From JBDLSY01 sp041170585 (GTDB lineage Bacteria > Pseudomonadota > Gammaproteobacteria > Burkholderiales > Burkholderiaceae_C), in NCBI GenBank assembly GCA_041170585.1, contig JBEDNN010000039.1, positions 1 to 21,385 of the forward strand: a stretch of DNA of 21,385 nt, given 5' to 3'. A program made the translations under genes and the position numbers. Shown one piece after another: positions 1-7,333 of the stretch. Within the stretch, counting starts at the first letter, position 1. Each line of letters opens with the position of its first letter. The notes below the pieces were generated by a model. The model ran no database searches. It was not told the origin of the DNA and saw only the letters and a list, made by a program, of their open reading frames with translations.

Positions 1-92
1 CTGGTTTCTTCGCCAAACAGTTTTTTAAAACCATAATCCGTAAATGGATTCATGTACTCTTGCGGGGCTTGGATAGTTTGAACAGAGTGCAT
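1..92 (-). CDS. Rpn-family PD-(D/E)XK nuclease / putative transposase, N-terminal part only (cut by window edge)
   Basis: The reading frame starts at the ATG at 92-90 and runs off the left edge, giving about 30 residues that begin MHSVQTIQAP and contain NPFTDYGFKKLFGEE. The pattern N-P-x-T-D-x-x-F-K-K-L-F-G is the characteristic start of the Rpn family (recombination-promoting nuclease, often annotated as PDDEXK transposase). The catalytic core is outside the window, so activity cannot be judged. An AAGG about 11 bases upstream of the ATG is a plausible ribosome site. These genes are usually multicopy and mobile, which fits the insertion-sequence remains directly upstream. The family call rests on a short N-terminal motif only. 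Confidence 0.6.
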   Translation of the reverse strand, partial: MHSVQTIQAPQEYMNPFTDYGFKKLFGEET

Positions 93-178
93 TATCGTAT
101 TGCCTTAAAACAATTGAATAATAAGGTTTAATTATAGTAAAAAACACTTTAAAACCAGAGAAATATACTAAACTAATA

Positions 179-210
179 GGCATTGCTACTTTAGGATAGT
201 TTGATTGTAT
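179..210 (+). repeat. Terminal inverted repeat of the IS1-family remnant
   Basis: GGCATTGCTACTTTA at 179-193 is the outer end of the decayed IS1-family element, immediately beyond the transposase stop codon. The same 15 bases start the 109-bp MITE at 17808. Over the first 32 bases the two agree at about 25 positions (hand alignment), so the two elements share an end. The opposite end of the IS has been lost. No matching target duplication can be assessed because only one end survives. Confidence 0.7.
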
Positions 211-367
211 TTCGGTGTTTCATAAGTAGTTTTACTGAATATTGAAGCATTTTTTAGCATTTACCATAACATTTTGTTCTACGATGCAAGCGTGCTAGTT
301 TATGGCGAAGAATGCTGTTATAGCCCTCTACAGTGTAAGTTTGTGCTTTGGATTGTATATGTTGTTC
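191..367 (-). pseudogene. Decayed IS1-family transposase, C-terminal fragment
   Basis: The minus strand from 367 reads EQHIQSKAQ, then YTVEGYNSILRHKLARLHRR, then TKCYGKC, then a TAA stop at 256-254, then KMLQYSVKLLMKHRNTIKLS and a second TAA at 193-191. This is the typical C-terminus of IS1-family transposases (HIQSK..TYTVEGYNS..RH.LAR..RKTKCYSK..EMLQYS). It includes the glutamate of the VE-x-YN motif, thought to be the last residue of the catalytic triad. The 5' two thirds are missing and the frame carries a premature stop, so it cannot encode a working enzyme. The final stop lies within the inverted repeat at 179-193, as expected for the end of such an element. The upstream truncation point coincides exactly with the boundary of the 114-bp element at 368. 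The assignment comes from remembered family motifs. Confidence 0.8.
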
Positions 368-481
368 GGTAATGTTCAAATAGCACTGATACAATAAATT
401 TAATAATTAAGAATTAACCAATAAAATGAACAGGCTACTGCACCAGTATAAATGTTATAAAAGTTAAATTTTAACATTACC
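368..481 (-). mobile_element. 114-bp MITE-like element, family 1, copy C
   Basis: Non-coding element bounded by GGTAATGTT (368-376) and AACATTACC (473-481), inverted relative to the copies at 13363 and 17642. Aligned without gaps to the copy at 17642 it agrees at about 91 of 114 positions by hand count. The first 27 bases, which correspond to the right end of the 17642 copy, are identical. The centre is the most divergent part. The flanks (TGTTGTTC on the left, ATTATTTA on the right) do not match, so there is no target duplication. It abuts a truncated IS1-family transposase on the left and ends 37 bp after the DUF2818 stop codon, so it may form the end of the nuo transcript. Confidence 0.8.
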
Positions 482-518
482 ATTATTTATATTATTTTGC
501 TTATTTTATATATTTTAT

Positions 519-890
519 TCACTGCCTTCTTAATTTAAACCAAGCTGCTACAGGAAAAATTAAAACAGTCCAAATACAAACAATGACGATCCAAAACTGC
601 CATCCTTGACTGAACCTAACCCCATTCCAAGACTCTACAATAAATCCAAACAATATAATTAACATGTATAAGAAAAAACTTTCTAACATAGTTAGCCAAA
701 GTGGCTTAATAGTACTATTCACTTTGCTAGTATCTCTTTTATTATGACTATCTTTAGCATTGCACCCATTACTACTCACTTTTATAAAATCTTTTTTACG
801 ATAAAAGCCGTATACTCCTAATATTTTAGGATTAAACCAAGGAATACTGGCAAATAACCAAGCCAACACGTAAAAAACTATACTCGTCAT
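519..890 (-). CDS. DUF2818-type small membrane protein at the end of the nuo operon
   Basis: A 123-residue protein with three hydrophobic segments (about 3-20, 64-86 and 97-117). The C-terminal half reads ..LWLTMLESFFLYMLIIL..GFIVES...SQGWQFW..., which matches the G-x-x-x-E...QGW-x-F/Y pattern of DUF2818, a family found next to nuoN in betaproteobacteria. Its function is unknown. Position suggests an assembly or accessory role for complex I, which is inference only. Family members as I recall are near 100 residues. Here a hydrophilic stretch at about 31-60 (rich in K, S, N, D) between the first two membrane segments adds length. I chose the ATG at 890 over a TTG at 896. The ribosome site is weak. 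The gene starts 19 bp after the nuoN stop codon, so it is probably co-transcribed. Confidence 0.75.
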   Translation of the reverse strand: MTSIVFYVLAWLFASIPWFNPKILGVYGFYRKKDFIKVSSNGCNAKDSHNKRDTSKVNSTIKPLWLTMLESFFLYMLIILFGFIVESWNGVRFSQGWQFWIVIVCIWTVLIFPVAAWFKLRRQ

Positions 891-909
891 AAGCAATATA
901 CTTTTACTT

Positions 910-2445
910 TTAAATAGGCAATACAGACTGTACGGCTTCCATCGCTATACGCATCAGTTTACTGGGTAAAAACCCTAATAAAATAATTGCTGCCGCATTC
1001 ATTAATAATATATTTGAAACTGATACTCGACCGCTTAAGTTTGAATCTAGCTTATTTGGCTCAATTGAAGTAACAGCCTTTATGGCTTCACTGTCAAAAA
1101 ACACTGTTTTTAGGACTCGCAGATAATAAAAAACACCGATTAGGGAAAGTAAAACTACGATAACAGCAATAGCTATGTGGTTAGCCGCTAGTAAGGCATC
1201 TAAAACAGCTAATTTTGCCCAAAAACCAACTAATGGGGGAATACCAGCTAAGGAGCACATCACAATTAATACGGTTAAAGCCAGTAAAGGACTTCGTTTC
1301 GCTAAGCCTTTTAAGTCTGTAATTGAATCACATTCAAAGTCTTTTTTCGCTAACAGCAAAATAATACCAAAACTGACTGATGTTGTTAGTACATACGTTA
1401 ACATATAAAAAACTGCGGCCCCGTAAGCTGTTGAAGTATTAGCTAAATCAACATTACCAGCAGAATTTATGCCAACAACACCTACAGACAGTGCTAATCC
1501 TACAAAACCAACATGAGCAATGGTTGAATATGCCAACATTCGTTTGAAACTGGTTTGCATTACTGCAACTATATTACCAAACGCGATAGATGCAACCCCT
1601 AAAAATAAAAACATAGGCTGCCAATCTGATGATAAAGGTAACATACCTTGTACCATTAAACGCAAAGCAACCCCTAAGACCGCCAATTTTGGAGCACCAG
1701 AAATTAATAAAGTTACTAAAGTCGGCGAACCCTCATATACATCTGGAACCCACATGTGAAAAGGGACTGCACCAAATTTAAAAGCTAAACCTGCCATAAT
1801 AAATACACTAGCCAAAACCGCAGTCGGACGGTTTAACTGCTCACCTCCCGATATTAACACTTTAAAAATAGTTGCCAAATCTAATGCCCCTGTTGCCCCG
1901 TAAAGCATTGACATACCATATAACAAAAACCCAGAAGCCATTGCACCCAACACAAAATATTTAATGGCTGCTTCCGTACTAATGGTATGGTCTCTACGCA
2001 ATGCAACTAAAGCATATAAACTAAGTGACATTAACTCTAAACCTAAATAAATCGTTAATAAATGGCTGCCTGATACCATTAACATTTGACCAATTAAAGC
2101 CGTTGTCGCCAAAGTATAAAACTCTGTATGGTGTATCTGACGGTCAACAGCATATTGTTTACCATAATGCAGTGCAAGCATTGTTGCTATAGTACAACCT
2201 ATTTTCAGTAAGTTAGCCAACGCATCACTGACAAATAAGCCATTCCACGCATACAATGTATTTTGAGCAGAAAAATACCCCGCATTAATCCCTAAAGCAA
2301 CAAATAAAGCTACTTGGGTGAGTAGTTGAGTGCGGTTAGCATTATTTTTAAAAGCACCCAGCAACAAAATAACGCTAGCGCTTAATAAAAGCCACAATTC
2401 AGCAGTTACTGGAATAATATTTTGAATAAAAGAGATAAAAGACAT
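910..2445 (-). CDS. nuoN: NADH-quinone oxidoreductase subunit N
   Basis: Membrane subunit of complex I, one of three antiporter-like proton channels in the cytoplasmic membrane. The 511 residues form a run of about 14 membrane helices. Family landmarks are visible: GLELMSLSLYALVAL with the conserved helix-5 glutamate, FKFGAVPFHMWVPDVYEG with the pumping lysine and the P-D-V-Y-E-G loop, and SGAPKLAVL with the central lysine. It is somewhat longer than usual because of a hydrophilic stretch near residues 455-475, before the last helix. The start is the ATG at 2445; a weak AGAG lies about 11 bases upstream. It is separated from nuoM by 149 bp of AT-rich spacer, a looser join than most in this operon. 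Confidence 0.97.
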   Translation of the reverse strand: MSFISFIQNIIPVTAELWLLLSASVILLLGAFKNNANRTQLLTQVALFVALGINAGYFSAQNTLYAWNGLFVSDALANLLKIGCTIATMLALHYGKQYAVDRQIHHTEFYTLATTALIGQMLMVSGSHLLTIYLGLELMSLSLYALVALRRDHTISTEAAIKYFVLGAMASGFLLYGMSMLYGATGALDLATIFKVLISGGEQLNRPTAVLASVFIMAGLAFKFGAVPFHMWVPDVYEGSPTLVTLLISGAPKLAVLGVALRLMVQGMLPLSSDWQPMFLFLGVASIAFGNIVAVMQTSFKRMLAYSTIAHVGFVGLALSVGVVGINSAGNVDLANTSTAYGAAVFYMLTYVLTTSVSFGIILLLAKKDFECDSITDLKGLAKRSPLLALTVLIVMCSLAGIPPLVGFWAKLAVLDALLAANHIAIAVIVVLLSLIGVFYYLRVLKTVFFDSEAIKAVTSIEPNKLDSNLSGRVSVSNILLMNAAAIILLGFLPSKLMRIAMEAVQSVLPI

Positions 2446-2514
2446 AGATAAATTACTCTGATTTTAATAGCAATGTGTATTATTGGTATTTTAAAAATAA
2501 AATAGGAAGCATAA

Positions 2515-2558
2515 AAAATATAGCGAAGGTATAACAAAAATATAGTAAAAGTACAATA
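2515..2558. repeat. Imperfect 22-bp tandem repeat in the nuoM-nuoN spacer
   Basis: Two adjacent 22-bp units, each beginning AAAATATAG, agree at about 17 of 22 positions. They lie in the 149-bp gap between nuoM and nuoN. No hairpin or promoter is evident there. The repeat probably arose by slippage and has since diverged. Confidence 0.5.
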
Positions 2559-2594
2559 AAAGACTTAAACGTTGAGTTACATCTACATCGCTAC

Positions 2595-4133
2595 TTATTT
2601 GAGCTTGGTTTGTGCAATATGTTGTAGTAAATAAGCTGTTGATTGATTGATAGTGTCAGTAACGGGCGCGGGGTATATGCCCATTAATAATATAGCAAAG
2701 GCTAATATTGCCAACAACCAAAATTCACGGCGACTAAGGTCTTTTAGCTGCCTTACAGAATCGTTAGCAATTTCGCCAAAAATAACCCGTTTGTACATTG
2801 ATAAATTATACGAAGCACCTAAAATCAAAGCTGTTGCTGCCAAAAATCCAGTTAAAAAATTGTATTTAACAGCGCCTAAAATAACCATAAACTCTCCAAT
2901 AAAACCACTGGTACCCGGTAAACCTGAATTAGCCATACTAAACAATAAAAACAGTGCTGCAAATTTAGGCATTGTATTGACTACACCACCGTAATCAGCG
3001 ATATTTCTAGTGTGCATACGGTCATACAGTACTCCAATAGATAAAAACAGTGCTGCGGAAATAAATCCGTGAGAAATCATTTGTAGGTACGCCCCCTGAA
3101 ATGCTAAAAATTGATCTTGTGGATTTGTTTTAGCAAACATAAAAAAACCTAAAGTTACAAACCCCATGTGTGCAATGGATGAATAAGCAACTAATTTTTT
3201 CATATCGGTTTGGACTAAAGCAATCAGTCCTACATATATAACAGCAATGAGTGATAAAAAAATCATTAAACCAGCGTACTCTTGACTAGCATCAGGTGTG
3301 ATAGGTAAAGAAAACCGTAAAAAACCGTAAGCCCCTAACTTCAACATAATAGCCGCTAATACTGCTGAACCACCAGTAGGTGCTTCAACATGCACATCAG
3401 GCAGCCAAGTATGTACCGGAAACATAGGTACTTTTACGGCAAATGCCATTAAAAATGAAAAGAATAGATAAGTTTGCTCAAGTAAACTAAGTTTAGTCGT
3501 TGCCCAAACAAGTAAATTAAAGCTACCCGTGATGCGGTATAGGTACACCAAAGAAATAAGCATTAATAGCGAACCTAACAGGGTATATAGAAAAAATTTA
3601 AATGAAGCATACATACGATTAGCCCCGCCCCAAATACCGATAATTAAATACATAGGAACTAAGGTAGCTTCAAAGAAGACATAAAAAAGCATAGCGTCTA
3701 CAGATGAAAAAACCCCAATCATTAAGCCTGACAATATTAAAAAGGCTGCAAAATATTGTGCAATACGTTGCTCAATGACCTCCCAAGCGGCAACTACTAC
3801 CACCACAGTAATAAAAGCGGTTAATAATATTAACCAAAGCGAAAATCCATCTATTCCTAAATGATACTGAATATTGAACCGTTCAATCCAAGTAAATTGT
3901 TCAACAAACTGTAACGACGCCAGTTGTTTATTAAAACCAAAATACAGTGGCAAAGTCGCCAATAAAGAACTGATTGCGCCTAATAAGGCTGTCCAACGAA
4001 TAGTATTCGGTTGAGCATGCGACAACAAGGTTAAGATAAGTACTCCGAAGATAATCGGCAGCACAATAGCTAAACTTAACCAAGGTATATGACTCATAGT
4101 ATAGGCAGTGGTAACGGTATCAATAGGATTCAT
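2595..4133 (-). CDS. nuoM: NADH-quinone oxidoreductase subunit M
   Basis: Antiporter-like proton-pumping subunit of the complex I membrane arm, 512 residues with about 14 helices. Key motifs are FFEATLVPMYLIIGIWGG with the conserved helix-5 glutamate (about E155), AVKVPMFPVHTWLPDVHVEAPTGGS with the pumping lysine and the channel loop, and LKLGAYGFLRF with the central lysine. I chose the ATG at 4133 because AAGG sits 5 bases upstream. A longer frame from a TTG at 4157 would overlap nuoL and add eight unconserved residues. The ATG lies 7 bp after the nuoL stop codon, indicating translational coupling. Confidence 0.97.
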   Translation of the reverse strand: MNPIDTVTTAYTMSHIPWLSLAIVLPIIFGVLILTLLSHAQPNTIRWTALLGAISSLLATLPLYFGFNKQLASLQFVEQFTWIERFNIQYHLGIDGFSLWLILLTAFITVVVVVAAWEVIEQRIAQYFAAFLILSGLMIGVFSSVDAMLFYVFFEATLVPMYLIIGIWGGANRMYASFKFFLYTLLGSLLMLISLVYLYRITGSFNLLVWATTKLSLLEQTYLFFSFLMAFAVKVPMFPVHTWLPDVHVEAPTGGSAVLAAIMLKLGAYGFLRFSLPITPDASQEYAGLMIFLSLIAVIYVGLIALVQTDMKKLVAYSSIAHMGFVTLGFFMFAKTNPQDQFLAFQGAYLQMISHGFISAALFLSIGVLYDRMHTRNIADYGGVVNTMPKFAALFLLFSMANSGLPGTSGFIGEFMVILGAVKYNFLTGFLAATALILGASYNLSMYKRVIFGEIANDSVRQLKDLSRREFWLLAILAFAILLMGIYPAPVTDTINQSTAYLLQHIAQTKLK

Positions 4134-4140
4134 AATAACC

Positions 4141-6171
4141 TTAAATTCTAGCAACAAAATATAACATTAACACCAAACCAATGATCATACCAAAAGCATA
4201 ATGGTAAATATATCCTGTTTGAAACAAGCGTATGACAGATGAAATCCAAGCAATTATTTTCCAAGCCCCATTGACTATTAGATTATCAATTAAACCTTGA
4301 TCGCCTACTCTCCAAAGAACTATTGCCAATGAACGCAAACCTTTAACAATAACCGTCTGATTAAATGTATCTAAATAATATTTATTGTCTAATAATTCAT
4401 AAATCGGTTTGATAGCTGATTGTATTTTTGCAGGAACATTTGTCCAACGCATGTAAAAGCACCAAGCTAAACCAACACCCGCTAACATCAATACAAACGG
4501 CAATGTGGTTAAGCCATGTATCGCCATAGCAGTAGCACTGTGCCAGTTACTCTCTAAAGTACGCATAGCTAAGTGTTTATCATGTGTAATGGTAATTACT
4601 TTATCAAAGTAATCACCAAACAACAGTGATTCAACTGTAAAAAAACCAATAGCTACTGACGGAACCGCTAGTAACATCAATGGTAAGGTTACAACCGAAG
4701 GACTTTCATGGGGCTTCTCAATAAGGTGGTTGTCAGGATTTTTATGGTAGCGTTCTTCACCATGAAAGACCAAAAAATACAGCCTAAAACTATAAAAAGC
4801 CGTGATAAACACACCTACCAATACGGATAAATTAGCAAAAGTAGTTACCCAGCCATACTGGGTTAAGTGAACCGCTTCAATGATACTATCTTTTGAATAA
4901 AAGCCAGATAGAAACGGTGTGCCAATTAATGCCAGTGAGCCTAATAATGAAGTACCCCAAGTTATCGGCATATATTTCTTTAACCCGCCCATGTATCTAA
5001 TATCTTGACAATGATGCATACCCATAATGACTGAACCTGCCCCTAAAAACAATAATGCTTTAAAAAAAGCATGCGTCATAACGTGAAAAATGGCTACCGA
5101 ATAAGCAGAAGATCCTAAAGCTATAGTCATATATCCTAGCTGGGATAAAGTAGAGTAAGCAATCACACGCTTAATATCATTTTGAATAATTCCCATAAAA
5201 CCCATAAATAAAGCAGTCACACTACCAATCACCATAATAAACATCAAAGCAGTATCAGACAACTCAAATAAAGGTGACATACGAGACACCATAAAAATGC
5301 CTGCGGTTACCATAGTGGCTGCATGAATCAAAGCAGAAATTGGCGTTGGCCCTTCCATAGAATCAGGTAACCAAACATGTAAAGGAAACTGTGCTGATTT
5401 ACCCATTGCACCAATAAACAAAGTAATACAAATGACCGTTATCAAAGACCAATCAGTTCCAGCCAAAGTAAGGTCTTTAATCATGTCTATTTTAGCGAAA
5501 ATCTCACTGTAGTTCATAGTCCCCGTATGAGCTACCAATAAACCAATTCCTAAAATAAAGCCAAAATCACCTACACGATTCACCAAAAAAGCTTTCATAT
5601 TAGCAAATATAGCTGATTCACGTTTGTAATAAAAGCCTATTAATAAATAAGAGACCAAACCAACAGCCTCCCAACCAAAGAATAATTGCAGTAAATTATT
5701 AGACATGACCAACATCATCATTGAAAATGTAAATAAAGAGATATAACTAAAAAACCGCTCATAACCTTCTTCTTCACGCATATAACCAATGGTATAAATG
5801 TGTACCATCAATGATACCCAAGTAATTACACACATCATTAAAGTTGTTAAAGAGTCTACTAAGAAACCAATTTCTAATTTTAAATTACCGACTATCGCCC
5901 AAGTATATAACGTCTCATTAAATATAGGATTAACATTTAACAGAGTACCAAAAAAAGCGACTGTACTGGCCAAAGCAGATATAAATACACAAGCTACTGT
6001 TATTGAGTGTGCTAAAGAACGGCTGATAAAACGCCATTTTTTATTAGCAAATTGAGTACCAAACAAACCTACCAAAATACTGCCTAATAAAGGTATAAAG
6101 CAAGCAATTAAATATATAGCTTTGATATTAAAAAGACTAATAAAACTACTAATCATAGTGGTGTGATTCAT
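4141..6171 (-). CDS. nuoL: NADH-quinone oxidoreductase subunit L
   Basis: The distal and largest membrane subunit of complex I (676 residues), an antiporter-like proton channel with the long C-terminal lateral helix that runs along the membrane arm. Visible landmarks are LLQLFFGWEAVGLVSYLLI with E168, GAMGKSAQFPLHVWLPDSMEGPTPISALIHAATMV in several parts (K258, H264, H283), and HAFFKALLFL with the central lysine. The length is normal for the family. The ATG at 6171 is preceded by AAAGGTAAG at a good distance. The gene starts 13 bp after nuoK and is followed after 7 bp by nuoM. Confidence 0.98.
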   Translation of the reverse strand: MNHTTMISSFISLFNIKAIYLIACFIPLLGSILVGLFGTQFANKKWRFISRSLAHSITVACVFISALASTVAFFGTLLNVNPIFNETLYTWAIVGNLKLEIGFLVDSLTTLMMCVITWVSLMVHIYTIGYMREEEGYERFFSYISLFTFSMMMLVMSNNLLQLFFGWEAVGLVSYLLIGFYYKRESAIFANMKAFLVNRVGDFGFILGIGLLVAHTGTMNYSEIFAKIDMIKDLTLAGTDWSLITVICITLFIGAMGKSAQFPLHVWLPDSMEGPTPISALIHAATMVTAGIFMVSRMSPLFELSDTALMFIMVIGSVTALFMGFMGIIQNDIKRVIAYSTLSQLGYMTIALGSSAYSVAIFHVMTHAFFKALLFLGAGSVIMGMHHCQDIRYMGGLKKYMPITWGTSLLGSLALIGTPFLSGFYSKDSIIEAVHLTQYGWVTTFANLSVLVGVFITAFYSFRLYFLVFHGEERYHKNPDNHLIEKPHESPSVVTLPLMLLAVPSVAIGFFTVESLLFGDYFDKVITITHDKHLAMRTLESNWHSATAMAIHGLTTLPFVLMLAGVGLAWCFYMRWTNVPAKIQSAIKPIYELLDNKYYLDTFNQTVIVKGLRSLAIVLWRVGDQGLIDNLIVNGAWKIIAWISSVIRLFQTGYIYHYAFGMIIGLVLMLYFVARI

Positions 6172-6184
6172 ATACTACTTACCT

Positions 6185-6514
6185 TTAACCTTGTAAACGA
6201 TCTAATTCATCAACATTAATTGTTTCTAAATTACGGAATAGAATCACTAAAATGGCTAATCCTATTGCTGCTTCAGCAGCAGCTACTGTGAGTATAAAAA
6301 ATACAAATATTTGCCCTGCTGCATCATCGTGATAATAAGAAAATGCTACAAAATTGATATTAACCGCTAATAACATCAATTCAATCGCCATTAATAGCAC
6401 AATAATATTACGGCGATTCACGAAAATACCCACAATAGAAATTGCAAATAAAATAGCACCTAATACTAAAAAATGTGCTAAAGTCAAAGTGCTTAATGAA
6501 ATAGCAGTGTTCAT
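6185..6514 (-). CDS. nuoK: NADH-quinone oxidoreductase subunit K
   Basis: Small membrane subunit of complex I, 109 residues with three helices, forming part of the proton pathway next to NuoJ and NuoA. The two buried glutamates typical of the family are present: E45 in LLMAIELMLLAVN and E81 in VAAAEAAIGLAILV (counterparts of E36 and E72 in E. coli). The ATG at 6514 has AGGTG 6 bases upstream and overlaps the nuoJ stop codon by four bases (ATGA), a classic coupled junction. Confidence 0.98.
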   Translation of the reverse strand: MNTAISLSTLTLAHFLVLGAILFAISIVGIFVNRRNIIVLLMAIELMLLAVNINFVAFSYYHDDAAGQIFVFFILTVAAAEAAIGLAILVILFRNLETINVDELDRLQG

Positions 6515-7200
6515 ACTTTCACCTGTTTAGCGGATTGCTTATCAATAGATTTAATTGGGTAAACCCGTTTAATGGCACTAGAGTCATCTAATACGGCCTG
6601 CAGCTTAATAATACGCACCCTGTCTTTTGCTTGTGTACGAATTGCTTTGTGTGGGTCATTGTATTTAACGTCTTTTCGTCTACGCAGTGTTAAAGAAACA
6701 GCTGCAACAACCGCTACCAACAAAATAACGGATGCAACTTCAACTGCAAAAGCGTAGCGTGTGAACATTTCTAAACCTAATGATTTAGTCTGACCAATAG
6801 TAGAAATATTCCATGACGATGAAATAGAATTTAAAGGAATATGATTTAAAGGAATATGAAATCCTCTATAAACAATAGCAGAAATTTCAAATACTAAAAT
6901 ACTGGCAACGACAGATCCCATTAAAAAATAACGCTTTATTCCCTCTCTAACTAGTTCAGAACCAAGGTCTAGCATCATTACGACAAATAAAAACAATACC
7001 ATTACTGCCCCAACATAAACTAATATTAAAGCAATTGATAAAAATTCAGCTTTTAATAACATCCAAATAAATGCTGCTTGAAAAAAACAAAGCACCAAAG
7101 CCAATGCAGCATGAACTGAACTACGTGCTGTAATCACCCGAATACTTGCCCCAATTAATATGAGTGAAAACACCCAAAATAATATTGCTGTCATTTCCAT
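6511..7200 (-). CDS. nuoJ: NADH-quinone oxidoreductase subunit J
   Basis: Membrane subunit of complex I with five helices, 229 residues. The family signature VHAALALVLCFFQAAFIWMLL and the GAVMVLFLFVVMML helix (pi-bulge region of the proton path) are clear. The hydrophilic C-terminal tail (RRRKDVKYNDPHKAIR...DRVRIIKL) resembles that of betaproteobacterial NuoJ and then extends further with a basic end. The loop near residues 115-125 contains a duplicated pentapeptide, HIPLN-HIPLN, produced by an exact 15-bp tandem repeat at 6829-6858. The ATG at 7200 has AAGG about 6-9 bases upstream. The gene overlaps nuoK by 4 bp and lies 123 bp after nuoI. Confidence 0.97.
   Translation of the reverse strand: MEMTAILFWVFSLILIGASIRVITARSSVHAALALVLCFFQAAFIWMLLKAEFLSIALILVYVGAVMVLFLFVVMMLDLGSELVREGIKRYFLMGSVVASILVFEISAIVYRGFHIPLNHIPLNSISSSWNISTIGQTKSLGLEMFTRYAFAVEVASVILLVAVVAAVSLTLRRRKDVKYNDPHKAIRTQAKDRVRIIKLQAVLDDSSAIKRVYPIKSIDKQSAKQVKV
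6829..6858. repeat. Exact 15-bp tandem duplication inside nuoJ
   Basis: ATTTAAAGGAATATG occurs twice back to back (6829-6843 and 6844-6858). Because 15 is a multiple of three it keeps the frame and adds one extra HIPLN unit in a loop between membrane helices. The perfect identity suggests a recent slippage event. Confidence 0.9.
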
Positions 7201-7271
7201 TGAGTACCTTAATATGCTTAGCTATATAGTTAAAATTACTAAAACAATTTATTTATATTATTTAATTTATC

Positions 7272-7333
7272 TATCTAATAACTATTTTAATAATTATTTA
7301 ATATCTAATATAATATCTAATAGTTATCTAAAT
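7272..7333. repeat. TATCTAATA repeats in the nuoI-nuoJ spacer
   Basis: TATCTAATA occurs at 7272-7280, 7302-7310 and 7314-7322, with a degenerate copy (TATCTAAAT) at 7325-7333 inside the end of nuoI. TAACTATT at 7279-7286 and AATAGTTA at 7319-7326 form a short inverted pair spanning the nuoI stop codon. The stem is purely AT-rich with no following T-run, so a terminator role is doubtful. Confidence 0.45.

Larger units (their letters stand above)
93..518. other. Gene-poor spacer made of mobile-element remains
   Basis: This 426-bp stretch between the Rpn gene and the DUF2818 gene has no intact gene. It holds, left to right: about 86 bp of AT-rich DNA upstream of the Rpn gene, a terminal repeat and 3' fragment of an IS1-family element (179-367), a 114-bp MITE-like element (368-481), and 37 bp up to the DUF2818 stop codon. 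No clear terminator hairpin for the end of the nuo operon is visible outside the MITE. Confidence 0.7.

Noticed and set aside
179..265. A complete short family-2 element ending at the TTTAGCATTTACC sequence near 253-265
   Set aside because: The right-hand similarity is poor, no 8-bp duplication flanks it, and the same bases encode the IS1 transposase C-terminus, so 179 is the end of an IS remnant and not a MITE copy.
302..397. A 31-codon hydrophobic plus-strand reading frame (MAKNAVIALYSVSLCFGLYM...)
   Set aside because: It is antisense to the clearly recognisable IS1 transposase fragment, has no ribosome site, and its end is supplied by the MITE terminus. It is best explained as a chance frame.
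1175..1759. Plus-strand frames at 1175-1408 and 1520-1759
   Set aside because: They lie entirely antisense to nuoN, whose protein is strongly conserved; no ribosome sites and no recognisable product.
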